Source: Rheinheimera sp. A13L
Lineage (GTDB): Bacteria; Pseudomonadota; Gammaproteobacteria; Enterobacterales; Alteromonadaceae
NCBI RefSeq assembly: GCF_000217935.1
Contig: NZ_AFHI01000001.1
Span: 1 to 64,000, forward strand
DNA length: 64,000 bases
Direction: 5' to 3'
Shown here: positions 24,913-33,955 of the stretch, piece by piece
Layout of the letters: the number at the start of each line of letters is the position of its first letter
Position numbering within the stretch: position 1 is the stretch's first letter
The notes under the pieces: generated by a model
The model's database searches: none
What the model saw: the letters and a program-made list of their open reading frames with translations, nothing else
What the model was told of the DNA's origin: nothing
Program-made: the position numbers and the translations under genes

Positions 24913-26610
24913 TTGCACCTTGTTGCACTGCTGGTTAGAGTGAAGCAATTATACCTGCAGAGAAATGGATTCTTGAGTCAGTCCCCAAGCGCTTCGACTA
25001 CAGAGCTGCACCAAAAGCTCAGCGAAATTCGCCATCAGTTTACGAACTCTTTATGGCGTAGCTTTGCGCTGATTGCAATGGTTGCTGTACCTCTTTCGAT
25101 ATTGCGTTCCTTTAATACCGGTTGGTTGCCTGTGTATTCAGTGCATGTTGCTGTCGGCATTCTGCTGGTTTGTGGTGCCTGGCTGTGCCATAAAATGTCG
25201 TTGCGTTTAAAAGGTGGCTTACTGATTCTGGTTTTTTGGGCTGTTGGATTACCCGGTGCTTTAACTTTTGGTTTTGCTTCACCCGGTGTCTGGTGGCTGG
25301 TATTAAGTTGTCTGGTCGCTCATGTGTTGTATCAGGCCAGAGTGGCCTTGATCTTAGCTGTTGCTACTTTTTTCAGTATGCTGGGCACGGCTTTGGGCTT
25401 TATGTCAGGTTATTTGTCTATTCCGATCAGTATCAGCCGTTATGTAGCCGATCCCGCTTCATGGGCCACTTACATCATAGTGAACTGCATTGTATTTTTT
25501 GTCGTGGTTCGCACCTTTGTCAGCTATACACAATCATTACAGGCCACCACTCAGCATCAGTTCCGGCAGTGGATTGATGATTTGCCTATGGGCATAGTAG
25601 TGCAGGGCAAAGACCAACAACCTTATTACAACAACAGAGCGGCTAAAGAACTATTAGGCCCAAAACCTGAACAGCCTCTGGCTTTTATGGCGGGCACCAA
25701 CAAACTTTATCCGGCCGATCAAATGCCCGCCGCCAAAGCTTTAGCGGGCGAAGTCAGTCAGACAGAAGATATGGAAATTGAGCAGGACGGTATTCGTCGT
25801 CATATGCAGGCCTGGGGCCGGCCTGGTTACAACGAACATGGTGAACTGACCTTTGGTATAGCTGTGTATGAAGATATCAGCGCCCGCAAACAACTGGATT
25901 TACTCAAAAACCGTTTTGTTTCTACCGTCAGCCATGAACTTCGCACGCCTTTAACTTCAATTCATGGCGCTTTGGGTTTAATTTTGGGCAATGCGCTGGG
26001 TGAGCCAGACCCTAAGATCCGCGCCATGCTGGAACTGGCCGAACAAAACAGTCAGCGGCTGATCCGGCTGATTAATGACATTCTGGATATGCAAAAAATT
26101 GAAGCAGGCCAGATGAATTTCCATTTCGCCAAGGTGCAGTTGCAGCCGTTATTACACTGCGCTGTCGATCAAATGGCCGGTTATGCTGAACAACATCAGG
26201 TCACTATAGAATTAGGCGCTGTGCCTGATGATTTATGGTTATGGGCTGACAGCAATCGTTTGATGCAGGTGTTGGCGAATTTGTTATCTAATGCCGCGAA
26301 GTTTTCTTTTGCCAATACGACAGTAAAAGTTCAGGTGCAGCAACAGGACGGACAAGTCCGTATTGCCATCATCGACCAGGGCGCAGGCATAGATGAAGAG
26401 TTTAAAAGTCTGATTTTCAGGCCGTTCAGCCAGTCTGATACCTCAGATGTACGTAACTTCGGTGGTACAGGTTTAGGCTTAAGTATCAGTAAATCTATTA
26501 TTGAACAACATGGCGGCACTCTGTCCTTTGAAAGCACCACAGGCCAGGGCAGCAGCTTTTATATAGATTTGAAAGCAGGGGCAGAACTTAACTCCGCCCC
26601 TGTTTCTTAA
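24913..26610 (+). CDS. Membrane-bound hybrid-less sensor histidine kinase
   Basis: 565 residues. About six hydrophobic segments in the first 205 residues form a membrane sensor module. A PAS-like domain follows (about 215-325, QFRQWIDDLPMGIVVQGKDQ to FGIAVYEDISARKQ). The HisKA domain carries the phospho-acceptor His near residue 342 in VSTVSHELRTPLTS. The HATPase shows LANLLSNAAKF (N box), DQGAGI (G1) and FGGTGLGLSIS (G2). No response regulator is adjacent, so it is an orphan kinase. The start is uncertain: no ATG occurs before the first membrane segment; TTG 24913 follows AAGGA, and TTG 24973 is an alternative. Confidence 0.88.
   Translation: MHLVALLVRVKQLYLQRNGFLSQSPSASTTELHQKLSEIRHQFTNSLWRSFALIAMVAVPLSILRSFNTGWLPVYSVHVAVGILLVCGAWLCHKMSLRLKGGLLILVFWAVGLPGALTFGFASPGVWWLVLSCLVAHVLYQARVALILAVATFFSMLGTALGFMSGYLSIPISISRYVADPASWATYIIVNCIVFFVVVRTFVSYTQSLQATTQHQFRQWIDDLPMGIVVQGKDQQPYYNNRAAKELLGPKPEQPLAFMAGTNKLYPADQMPAAKALAGEVSQTEDMEIEQDGIRRHMQAWGRPGYNEHGELTFGIAVYEDISARKQLDLLKNRFVSTVSHELRTPLTSIHGALGLILGNALGEPDPKIRAMLELAEQNSQRLIRLINDILDMQKIEAGQMNFHFAKVQLQPLLHCAVDQMAGYAEQHQVTIELGAVPDDLWLWADSNRLMQVLANLLSNAAKFSFANTTVKVQVQQQDGQVRIAIIDQGAGIDEEFKSLIFRPFSQSDTSDVRNFGGTGLGLSISKSIIEQHGGTLSFESTTGQGSSFYIDLKAGAELNSAPVS
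26576..26608 (+). terminator. Hairpin overlapping the end of the kinase gene
   Basis: CAGGGGC (26576-26582) pairs with GCCCCTG (26596-26602), followed by TTTCTT. The stem begins inside the last codons of the histidine kinase gene. It separates two convergent genes that end 3 bases apart. It also resembles the dispersed GC-rich hairpins at 6640, 7126 and 21657. Confidence 0.6.
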
Positions 26611-26613
26611 CCT

Positions 26614-28311
26614 TTAGTTTTGCCAGATTTGTAGTTGGTGAGCGTTCAGCTCTGGTGTTTCATCTTCCTGCCAGCTGACCTTCATACCTGCTGGTACTAA
26701 GTCAGCCGGTACAGCCATAGTTTCAGTGGATAAGTTCAGCAGCATCAGGCTTTGTTTATCACCTAAAGACCGGACAATTTTCAGCAACTTACCATCAGCT
26801 AAAAACTCTGCTTTGTAATCTCCTGCTATGCCAAACTCGGCACGTTCGGCTTTTTGTTTGATCAGGAATTTATACAAAGACCAGACAGATTTCTCATCAG
26901 CCTGCTGTGCAGCCACATTGTTTGGGCCTTGTTGCTGAGCCGTCAGAAATGGCGTCCACCAGCTGCTTTCAGCCTGAGGCGGGAATAAATCATCGCGTTG
27001 CACCCAGATTTTTTCTGCTGTACTAAAACCTGCCTGAGGGCTGTTATCCCAGAACATTGGCGAGCGGCGGTGTATATGCTCTTTGTCGGACGCCTGAGTG
27101 AGCGCAATTTCTTCACCGTAATAGATATAAGTGGTGCCAGGAGAGCTGAATAAGACAGCTGCTGCCAGCTTGGCTTTGTTAAAGTCCTGCTCTAACTGCC
27201 AGCTCAAGCGTGGCTGATCGTGGTTGGTCAGGAAAGGACTGAAAAACTCCATAGGTGCTGCAGTGGTTTTACGTTGCTGTAAGTTTGCCATCAGCAGGTT
27301 GTCTGCTTGCGTGGTGTTTTCCTGCTTCATAGTGCCAAATTCGGCATTTTGTTTGCCAGCGTTCAGAAGCTCCAGCACTTTGTAGCCAAACTCAAAATCA
27401 AAACCAGCGTCCAGACCTTTGCCATCGCCCCAATATTTGGCTGCTATAGGTAAATCGACCCAGGCTTCAGCTACCAGATAGGCATCAGGTCTGACACTTT
27501 TGACGTACTGAGTAAAGTCGACCCAATAATCTATAGTACCTTGGGTATCAGCTCTTTGTTGTGGGCCATCTTCGTGTACATAACGCACTGCATCTAAACG
27601 GAAACCTGCCACACCTTTATCCAGCCAGAATTTGGCCATCTTTTTCATTTCGGCAACCACATCAGGGTGCTTTAAATTCAGATCAGGCTGCGATGCACCA
27701 AAAGCGGCGTAGTAATACGCTTTGCGCTCTTCGTTGTAGTGCCAGACTGTTTCTGGTTTGACTTCAGTGTTCCAGGCCGGACCCCAGCCATCTGTTGGCA
27801 TGTCTTCACGCCAGACAAAATAGTCAGCATAAGGCGCTTCACCTTTGGCTGAGCGCTGAAACCAATCATGTTTATCGGAGATATGGTTGATGACTAAATC
27901 GAGGATAATATTAATGTTTTTCGCTTTGGCGGCTTGTACCAACTGCTCAAAATCCAACATAGAGCCATAGTCTTGTTCTACTTCATAAAATTCGGTGAAG
28001 TCGTAACCGTGGTAAGAAGGCGCTTCAAAGATAGGGGTTAACCAGATGGCGTTGATGCCCAAATCCTGCAGGTAGGGCAGCTTGGCTTCTATGCCTTTAA
28101 AGTCACCAGTGCCATCGCCATCTGTATCGTAAAAACTGCGGGGCCAGATTTGGTAAAACACTGCGTCCTGCCACCAGGGGGTTGTTGCTTCTGCGGTTTG
28201 GGTCACTGCGACCGGAGTTTCAACAGCAGCAGAGCTGGTTTGTTCAGGCGCTTTGCCGCAGCCCGTTAAAGCGACGGCTAAAGCCAGCGCCAGCAATGAT
28301 TTATTCAGCAT
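26614..28311 (-). CDS. GH13 alpha-amylase-family lipoprotein
   Basis: 565 residues with a lipoprotein signal (ALAVALTGCGK) and a Thr/Ala-rich linker. The (beta/alpha)8 domain starts WWQDAVFYQIWPRSFYDTDG. The four GH13 regions are visible: DLVINH; GFRLDAVRY with the nucleophile Asp near 239; VAEAW with the acid/base Glu near 281; and FLTNHDQPR with the third carboxylate near 364. The sequence is of the oligo-alpha-glucosidase/neopullulanase-like subfamilies (GFRLDAVRYV), so it probably acts on alpha-glucan oligomers at the outer membrane or in the periplasm. No sugar transporter is nearby. It converges on the kinase gene. Confidence 0.9.
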   Translation of the reverse strand: MLNKSLLALALAVALTGCGKAPEQTSSAAVETPVAVTQTAEATTPWWQDAVFYQIWPRSFYDTDGDGTGDFKGIEAKLPYLQDLGINAIWLTPIFEAPSYHGYDFTEFYEVEQDYGSMLDFEQLVQAAKAKNINIILDLVINHISDKHDWFQRSAKGEAPYADYFVWREDMPTDGWGPAWNTEVKPETVWHYNEERKAYYYAAFGASQPDLNLKHPDVVAEMKKMAKFWLDKGVAGFRLDAVRYVHEDGPQQRADTQGTIDYWVDFTQYVKSVRPDAYLVAEAWVDLPIAAKYWGDGKGLDAGFDFEFGYKVLELLNAGKQNAEFGTMKQENTTQADNLLMANLQQRKTTAAPMEFFSPFLTNHDQPRLSWQLEQDFNKAKLAAAVLFSSPGTTYIYYGEEIALTQASDKEHIHRRSPMFWDNSPQAGFSTAEKIWVQRDDLFPPQAESSWWTPFLTAQQQGPNNVAAQQADEKSVWSLYKFLIKQKAERAEFGIAGDYKAEFLADGKLLKIVRSLGDKQSLMLLNLSTETMAVPADLVPAGMKVSWQEDETPELNAHQLQIWQN

Positions 28312-28421
28312 TCGAAGATCCCTGTTTTTTGAGTTTGACCCAGCTTAGTCAAATTCAGGCCACAGGGCCAGACTGCATACGAATGCACCCGACCGGGGCA
28401 TTCGATTTAGCGTTAAATCAG

Positions 28422-29393
28422 CTACTGGTTGGTTAATCTCTTGCCAAAGGAAATAGCATAAGCCGGAGACCGCATTTGTAATACTCTGTCTGCACTTGCT
28501 CTTACGCCAGGGCTAAGTACATTGGGGTCAAAGTTGATTGTAGTGCAGGCTTCACCGCCTTGTTCCTCAATAGACAAGCGTGCTATATCCAGAGTTGTAC
28601 GCTGTGTTGGCCATAAAACTGAAGGATCGGTTTCAGTATCGGCCGCGTCTCCCAGCACCAGCTGCATAGTCCAGTGGGTTGGGCCTTTAGCTAAACGTTC
28701 AGAGAGCCGCTTTTGCAGAAAGTCTGTCGGTGGTGCTTTGATTTCAGCTTCAGTTAAACCTTTGACGCCATCTTCAGGCACAAAATGCCAACGCACTTTA
28801 TGCTCCACGCCATTGTTGTCTTTGATAAAAAAGGTGTGAATGCCAAAATAAGGCGTGGTGGCGTAACTCCACGGCGGCGAGTTTTTTGCTAAATACTCAG
28901 CCTGAGGCTGGGTGTCCGGATGAGCTGCACGAAAAGCCTGAACTTTGGTCATATCAGCTTTGCCAGTCGCAGGGTCTGGAATGAGAGTTTGCAGTAAGCC
29001 TAAAAAGTTTTCCGGATCTTTAGCGCCAAAAACCGGAGTAGTTAACATGGCAAAATGCTGAAGTTCACCCTTTGAGCCTTTCAACTGCACACCTAAACCA
29101 CGCGGAGAACGGGCATTTTCAGGCGCGTTGGGGTTGCCCCCTGCCATAGAAAAACGCGCAGTCACAGGTACTTTTTCGCCAGATAACCAAAACACTGAGC
29201 TGAAGTTTTTAGCTTCAGGTAAAGCCTGAAAACTGCCTACAGCACAAAAGCCTTTCGCATGACCTTTACGCTCGCCTTTATGTTCACCAAAAATTTTGGC
29301 AAAAACATCAATAAACTGGTCAGGAGTAGCCTGCTCAGCGGCTTGCAAAGCAGGGCTTAACACCAGCAATAAAGATAAAGTCACTTTGTTCAT
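28422..29393 (-). CDS. Periplasmic catalase-related heme peroxidase
   Basis: 323 residues from the ATG at 29393; upstream frame to 29423 lacks a good ribosome site. Signal peptide ends near ALQA-AE (residue 18). The short catalase-like fold of the SrpA/YfeX-unrelated 'catalase family peroxidase' group is shown by the distal His45 in RKGHAKGFC, by RFSMAGGNP and RSPRGLGVQ, and by the proximal heme-ligand Tyr near 312 in RSPAYAISFG. Such proteins are about 320 residues, versus 480 or more for true catalases. They act as peroxidases against hydrogen or organic peroxides. Single gene. Confidence 0.88.
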   Translation of the reverse strand: MNKVTLSLLLVLSPALQAAEQATPDQFIDVFAKIFGEHKGERKGHAKGFCAVGSFQALPEAKNFSSVFWLSGEKVPVTARFSMAGGNPNAPENARSPRGLGVQLKGSKGELQHFAMLTTPVFGAKDPENFLGLLQTLIPDPATGKADMTKVQAFRAAHPDTQPQAEYLAKNSPPWSYATTPYFGIHTFFIKDNNGVEHKVRWHFVPEDGVKGLTEAEIKAPPTDFLQKRLSERLAKGPTHWTMQLVLGDAADTETDPSVLWPTQRTTLDIARLSIEEQGGEACTTINFDPNVLSPGVRASADRVLQMRSPAYAISFGKRLTNQ

Positions 29394-29588
29394 CGAACAT
29401 CCTCTTGAATCTCTGCAATACATACAGCCAACAGAGACAGGACGATCAGTGAAAAACTTTCAGAGGGGGCGACAGACGACTAAAAGCAAATTTAAAAAAT
29501 GGCCGCCGAAGACAACAAAACGGCAGCCACTGGGAAATCAAGACTTGCACTAAAAACGCCTTACCCAAACCCTAAGTCATTGCTGTTG

Positions 29589-29700
29589 CAGCAAGGCGGC
29601 AAGGCTTCGAGACCCCAGGAGCATAGTTGCCTATGTGACTGGGGCGATACTCTTGCCTTAAAAGCAGACGCAGTCAACGCGGCTGCGGCTGCAAGGACGA
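29589..29700. repeat. Second copy of the dispersed palindromic element
   Basis: The core CCCCAGGAGCATAG plus the following TTGCCTATGTGACTGGGG (29613-29644) is the reverse complement of the core at 19482-19513 with two or three mismatches. The outer arms (GCGGCAAGGCTTCGAG, and CGCGGCTGCGGCTGCAAGGACGA) also match. It lies between the peroxidase gene (upstream side) and the end of traT. The A-rich stretch before it is non-coding. Confidence 0.75.
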
Positions 29701-29704
29701 CGGG

Positions 29705-30433
29705 TTATAAAATGCCTGAAATAGAACGCATCAAACCTTTTACTAATTCTGGTTCAGCTTCAGCGTATTCCATATTCACCTGGTTAGCTGACGACATAAT
29801 GCGGGTCTGGTAACGTTTCCACTCTGTTTCTTCTGTGGACGAAACATTTTTATAGCCGCTGTTGCCTTGTTTTAAGCTGGCTCTGTTTTCTTCCAGCACC
29901 ACTACACCTTTTTTCGCCCGCTCAGAAATTTGCAGGTCGGTGACTATGCTGTAATGCACGTCTTTCACCATAGCGTCAGCTGCTAAACCAATCAAAGCAC
30001 CAGCTACAGTAGCACCGGCACGGCCACTGCCACTGCCAAACTGGTTACCTATAGCACCACCAACCAAAGCACCACCAAAACCGCCGCCAAAGGCTTCATT
30101 CTGAGCGCGTAAATCAGTTTTACCAGCCTGTAACACATTGGCTTGTAATAAGAAATTGGCCTGTTCCGGATCACGTACTACACGGTAGCCTTTGGCCTGA
30201 ACCGCTTCGATAATCTGAGGTTCTATCGATAAACCCTGTTGGTCCGAAGTGTTACGCACCTGGATAAATACAGTACGCTTATCATCTGCTACCGGGTCTA
30301 AAAATATGGTGTCACTCATCTTGGTCTGAACTTCCAGATGACGTTTGCTGATTGCCGTATGAGTGGCAGAACAGCCTGACAACACCAAAGCGCCCAGAGC
30401 TAAAGCGGCAACAGCGATTTTCATTTTCGACAT
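29705..30433 (-). CDS. traT: TraT-family outer-membrane lipoprotein
   Basis: 242 residues from the ATG at 30433, which has GGAG six bases upstream; the size equals plasmid F TraT (about 243). The lipobox is LVLSGCSATHTAISKR. The family core is TKMSDTIFLDPV, TVFIQVRNTSDQ, and a Gly-rich membrane-spanning segment (AFGGGFGGALVGGAIGNQFG and the following AGATVAGALIGLAADAM), ending in YQTRIMSSANQVNMEYAEA. TraT blocks mating-pair formation (surface exclusion) and confers serum resistance on plasmids. No conjugation genes are near here, so this is a chromosomal homologue whose role is open. Confidence 0.9.
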   Translation of the reverse strand: MSKMKIAVAALALGALVLSGCSATHTAISKRHLEVQTKMSDTIFLDPVADDKRTVFIQVRNTSDQQGLSIEPQIIEAVQAKGYRVVRDPEQANFLLQANVLQAGKTDLRAQNEAFGGGFGGALVGGAIGNQFGSGSGRAGATVAGALIGLAADAMVKDVHYSIVTDLQISERAKKGVVVLEENRASLKQGNSGYKNVSSTEETEWKRYQTRIMSSANQVNMEYAEAEPELVKGLMRSISGIL

Positions 30434-30950
30434 ATAAAACTCCATAACACTCAATGAGATTAGACCTGCATAGTTTAACGGACAGCGCGTTACAGACTTA
30501 AGCGAAGTGTTCATCCATCATGTGAAAAGATGTAACAGATTATGCCGTTTTTGCGCTTGCTGCCGTGTTAACAGGAAGTATAAGACGACAGAATGAATTG
30601 CAGATGAACTCTGGAAGTCGATCTTTGAATTGCATGACGGCTCTGACGCCAGCAACACCAGATTCGCAGAAATAATCTCCGGACTTTAAAGCGCGCACCT
30701 GCCTGCCGCAATGACGCTTTGCAGCCTTTCTTCTTTGCTGGCTACTGAGGATAGATGAAGTTTCGGCACTCTCCGTACTCTCCGATAGTTGGCTATCAGA
30801 CTGACTTTGGCATTGACCTATGCCTAAGTAGTAGCAACAGCTTGTGCTTATTGACCACACAAGCCAGATATAAGCACCTGTATTTAATAGAAATTCATTG
30901 AATTTCAAGAAATAAAGACACTACGGATACCTAATTTTCAGGGGAAGACA
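30434..30950. other. Intergenic region between traT and the TonB receptor
   Basis: About 517 bases between divergent genes. A 122-codon open frame on the minus strand (30540-30908) is rich in Ser and Cys, has no ribosome site and no family resemblance, and I consider it spurious. No hairpin or leader peptide stands out. Promoters for both neighbours must lie here. Confidence 0.45.
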
Positions 30951-33878
30951 ATGAAAAAAAATACAGATTGGTTCAGGCGCAATATGCTGTCATTAGCGAT
31001 AGCCACCATTTTGTCAGGTGCTGTAGTTGCGCCGGTAACAGCACAAATTGCAGGCGCGACCATAGCGGGAAAAATCATTCAGCAAACAGCAGCACTATCA
31101 ACTGCAGGCATAACAGTCACTGCCACAGACAAAGAACGAGGCAACAGCAAAACCACAACTACCCGTGAAGATGGCTCCTACATCTTTGTTGGTTTAAAAC
31201 CTGGTATTTGGTTAATCAAAGTAGGTGATAACAGCACAGAACCCGTAGAGCTGCGTTTAGGCCAAAAAGTGATGGTGGATATTTCGTTGGAAGACAGCAG
31301 CGACGACAACATTGAACGTATTGCTATCAGCGGCGTACGCATTGAAAGCTTTGCCGGAGGTGAAGTGGGCACTAACATTACGCCTGAAATGATTGCCCGC
31401 TTACCACAGAACAACAGAAACTTTTTAGCCTTCGCCGATATGGCGCCCGGTGTTCAGATGAATACCGACAGCGGTGGCAATATCAGTATCCGTGGCGGCG
31501 CTCAGCACCAACGCAACGTTAACGTCTTCTTAGATGGTGTCAGCCAAAAAGACTATGTGCTCAAAGGCGGTATTACAGGTCAGGACTCCAGCCGTGGTAA
31601 CCCTTTCCCACAAAACGCCATTGGCGAATACAAAGTGATTACCCAAAATTACAAAGCCGAATTTGATCAGGTAGGCAGCACAGCCATTACCGCTGTCACC
31701 CGCTCTGGTACCAACGAGTTCGAAGGCGATGTTTTTGTGGATTACACCGATCAGGGTTTAAGAGAAGCAGAACCTAACGAACAAAAGGGTAAAACCGAAT
31801 CGCTGACTAAACATGCCGGACTGTTGCTATCTGGCCCACTCCTGACAGACGAGCTGCACTTTTTAGTGTCGTATGAGCGTAAACAAATTCAGGAACCTGT
31901 AGATATTACCGGCGGCGCTGGCGTTAATTTACTGACTTTACCTGCTGATTTACAGCCATTGTTAGGCCGTGAGACTTCAGGTTTTGAAGAAGACTTAGTG
32001 TTTGGCAAACTGGACTGGGCTATTAACCAGGACCATTCGCTGGAAGCATCCATTAAGTTAAGGGACGAAACTGATGTCGCCGATTTTGGCGGCATCAATA
32101 CCTTAAGTTATGGTGTAAATCGTGAGGTGCATGATCACCGCCTGAATATCAAGCATCTGTATTACATGGACAGTGGTCAGAATGAATTCCGTCTGACCTA
32201 TGAAGACGCGGCCTGGAATCCTAAACCCTATACCGATGGCCCGGGTATTGTGTTGCAGACAGCAACACGGCAGCCGATCCTGAATATGGGCGGGGGTCGT
32301 AACTTTCAGGACAAAGGACAAAAAGGCTGGGCAGTACAAAATGACTACACCTGGCTGGATTTAGACTGGAACGGCAATCATGTGGTGAAAGCCGGTATCA
32401 AATACAAAAGAATCAAGCTGAATACCCTGCAACAACAGCCTTATAACCCACAGTATTTCTATAACGTAGAAATTAATGGTTCTGGCCAGTTTGATTATGA
32501 CCAACCTTACATGGTCGAATGGGGGGTACCTGCGACAGATTCGGTAGGTGGCAATGTTGAGACCAACAATACCCAGTTGGGCCTGTTTATCCAGGACGAC
32601 TGGGAAGTCACAGAGCGCCTGACCCTGAATCCGGGCATTCGCTGGGACTATGAAAAAACACCAAGCTATAAAAACTATCAGACTCCTGCAGAACTGGTTA
32701 CCGCATTACGCGGCTGGTCGAATCTGAATAATGCCAACTACGATATCGAAAACTACATCAGCACTGGCGAGGAGCGCAGCTATTTCAAAGGCGCATGGCA
32801 ACCCAGGCTTGGTTTTAGTTACGTGATGGGTGAAAGCCGTGACCATACACTCTTTGGTGGTTATGGCCGCTCTTACGACCGTCAGCAATTCGACTTTGTG
32901 CAACTGGAAGAAAGCAAGGGCTCCTTTGCTCAGGTGAGTTACCTGTTCAGTGGCGACCCGGCCAACCCTTGTGATGCAAATGCCAACAACTGTACCCCCT
33001 GGGATCCGGCTTACCTGACTCAGGCAGGCCTGAACAACCTGCTGTCCAGCATCAATGTCAAAGGCGAACGTTTCCTGCTGCATAACGATTTAAAAATGCC
33101 TTACTCCGATCAACTGAGTGTGGGCGTGCGCAGCCACTGGGGGGGCTGGAATACGGACATCAGTATTGCTCATACTCAGTCCAAAGACGGTTTTAACTGG
33201 CGGCTGGGTAACAGACGTGAAAATGGCTCTTTCCTGGCCGACGGTACCAGTTGGGGTCAGCCATGGGCTTTTGGCGTACCAGGCTGGGGTAACCTGATCC
33301 TGTCGTCGAACGACGGACAAACCCGCAACAATAACCTCTATATAAAAGTCGACCGGCCACATAAAGATTTCTGGGGCATGAACCTGGCCTACACCTTCAG
33401 TGATGCGGAAGAAAACCGCATTTTCAGTGACGTCTTTGCTTTGGATTATGAAAGTGTTTCTGATTATGGCTGGAACAAGTCAGTTGGCGTACCTGATCAC
33501 CGTATTGTGCTTACCGGTAGTTATGACTTGCCATGGGATATCTTTGCTTCGATGAAATACACCTGGTCGTCTGCGACCACTCTGGAGTATCTGGACTGTA
33601 CTCAGGGTGCTAATGACTGCTTCTTTGACCGTGCTGAACCAAAGAAAAGTGATTATCAGCGTTTTGATCTGGCACTCAGCAAGGAGTTTGGCAGTGATTA
33701 TCTGAGCCATGGTTCTAAGTTCCGTATTCGTTTCGACATACAGAACCTGTTTAATCAGAATAATTACAGTAACTTTAACTTAAATCCTGACTCTGATCAG
33801 TTTGGTTCGCCTAACCCCATTAACGCCACCAACGGAGGCAAACGTCAGTTGAAACTGTCCGCAGGCTGGAGCTTCTAG
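30951..33878 (+). CDS. Oar-like TonB-dependent outer-membrane receptor
   Basis: 975 residues. A signal peptide (cleavage near VTAQ, residue 32) is followed by a carboxypeptidase-regulatory-like domain (33-120, GSYIFVGLKPGIWLIKVGD), a plug domain (about 125-250, NISIRGGAQHQRNVNVFLDG) and a large beta barrel ending in LKLSAGWSF, with a terminal Phe as in outer-membrane proteins. The overall shape is that of OmpA-related/Oar-like TonB receptors, which take up large ligands such as peptides or glycans. The ribosome site CAGGGGAAG precedes the ATG. The ligand is unknown, and no partner transporter lies beside it. Confidence 0.9.
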   Translation: MKKNTDWFRRNMLSLAIATILSGAVVAPVTAQIAGATIAGKIIQQTAALSTAGITVTATDKERGNSKTTTTREDGSYIFVGLKPGIWLIKVGDNSTEPVELRLGQKVMVDISLEDSSDDNIERIAISGVRIESFAGGEVGTNITPEMIARLPQNNRNFLAFADMAPGVQMNTDSGGNISIRGGAQHQRNVNVFLDGVSQKDYVLKGGITGQDSSRGNPFPQNAIGEYKVITQNYKAEFDQVGSTAITAVTRSGTNEFEGDVFVDYTDQGLREAEPNEQKGKTESLTKHAGLLLSGPLLTDELHFLVSYERKQIQEPVDITGGAGVNLLTLPADLQPLLGRETSGFEEDLVFGKLDWAINQDHSLEASIKLRDETDVADFGGINTLSYGVNREVHDHRLNIKHLYYMDSGQNEFRLTYEDAAWNPKPYTDGPGIVLQTATRQPILNMGGGRNFQDKGQKGWAVQNDYTWLDLDWNGNHVVKAGIKYKRIKLNTLQQQPYNPQYFYNVEINGSGQFDYDQPYMVEWGVPATDSVGGNVETNNTQLGLFIQDDWEVTERLTLNPGIRWDYEKTPSYKNYQTPAELVTALRGWSNLNNANYDIENYISTGEERSYFKGAWQPRLGFSYVMGESRDHTLFGGYGRSYDRQQFDFVQLEESKGSFAQVSYLFSGDPANPCDANANNCTPWDPAYLTQAGLNNLLSSINVKGERFLLHNDLKMPYSDQLSVGVRSHWGGWNTDISIAHTQSKDGFNWRLGNRRENGSFLADGTSWGQPWAFGVPGWGNLILSSNDGQTRNNNLYIKVDRPHKDFWGMNLAYTFSDAEENRIFSDVFALDYESVSDYGWNKSVGVPDHRIVLTGSYDLPWDIFASMKYTWSSATTLEYLDCTQGANDCFFDRAEPKKSDYQRFDLALSKEFGSDYLSHGSKFRIRFDIQNLFNQNNYSNFNLNPDSDQFGSPNPINATNGGKRQLKLSAGWSF

Positions 33879-33883
33879 CAGAA

Positions 33884-33928
33884 AGGTCAGAGTGGTGGAG
33901 CAACGCCATCACCTGACCTGTTTTATTT
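33884..33928 (+). terminator. Terminator of the TonB receptor gene
   Basis: AGGTCAG (33884-33890) pairs with CTGACCT (33913-33919). A further GTGG/CCATCAC pairing lies inside the loop, and GTTTTATTT follows. It starts six bases after the receptor stop codon. Confidence 0.7.
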
Positions 33929-33955
33929 CAGCGCAACAATTTCAACAGAGCAATT

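Noticed and set aside
30540-30908. A 122-codon frame upstream of the TonB receptor
   Set aside because: It has no ribosome site and an unusual Ser/Cys content, and no neighbour or family supports it.
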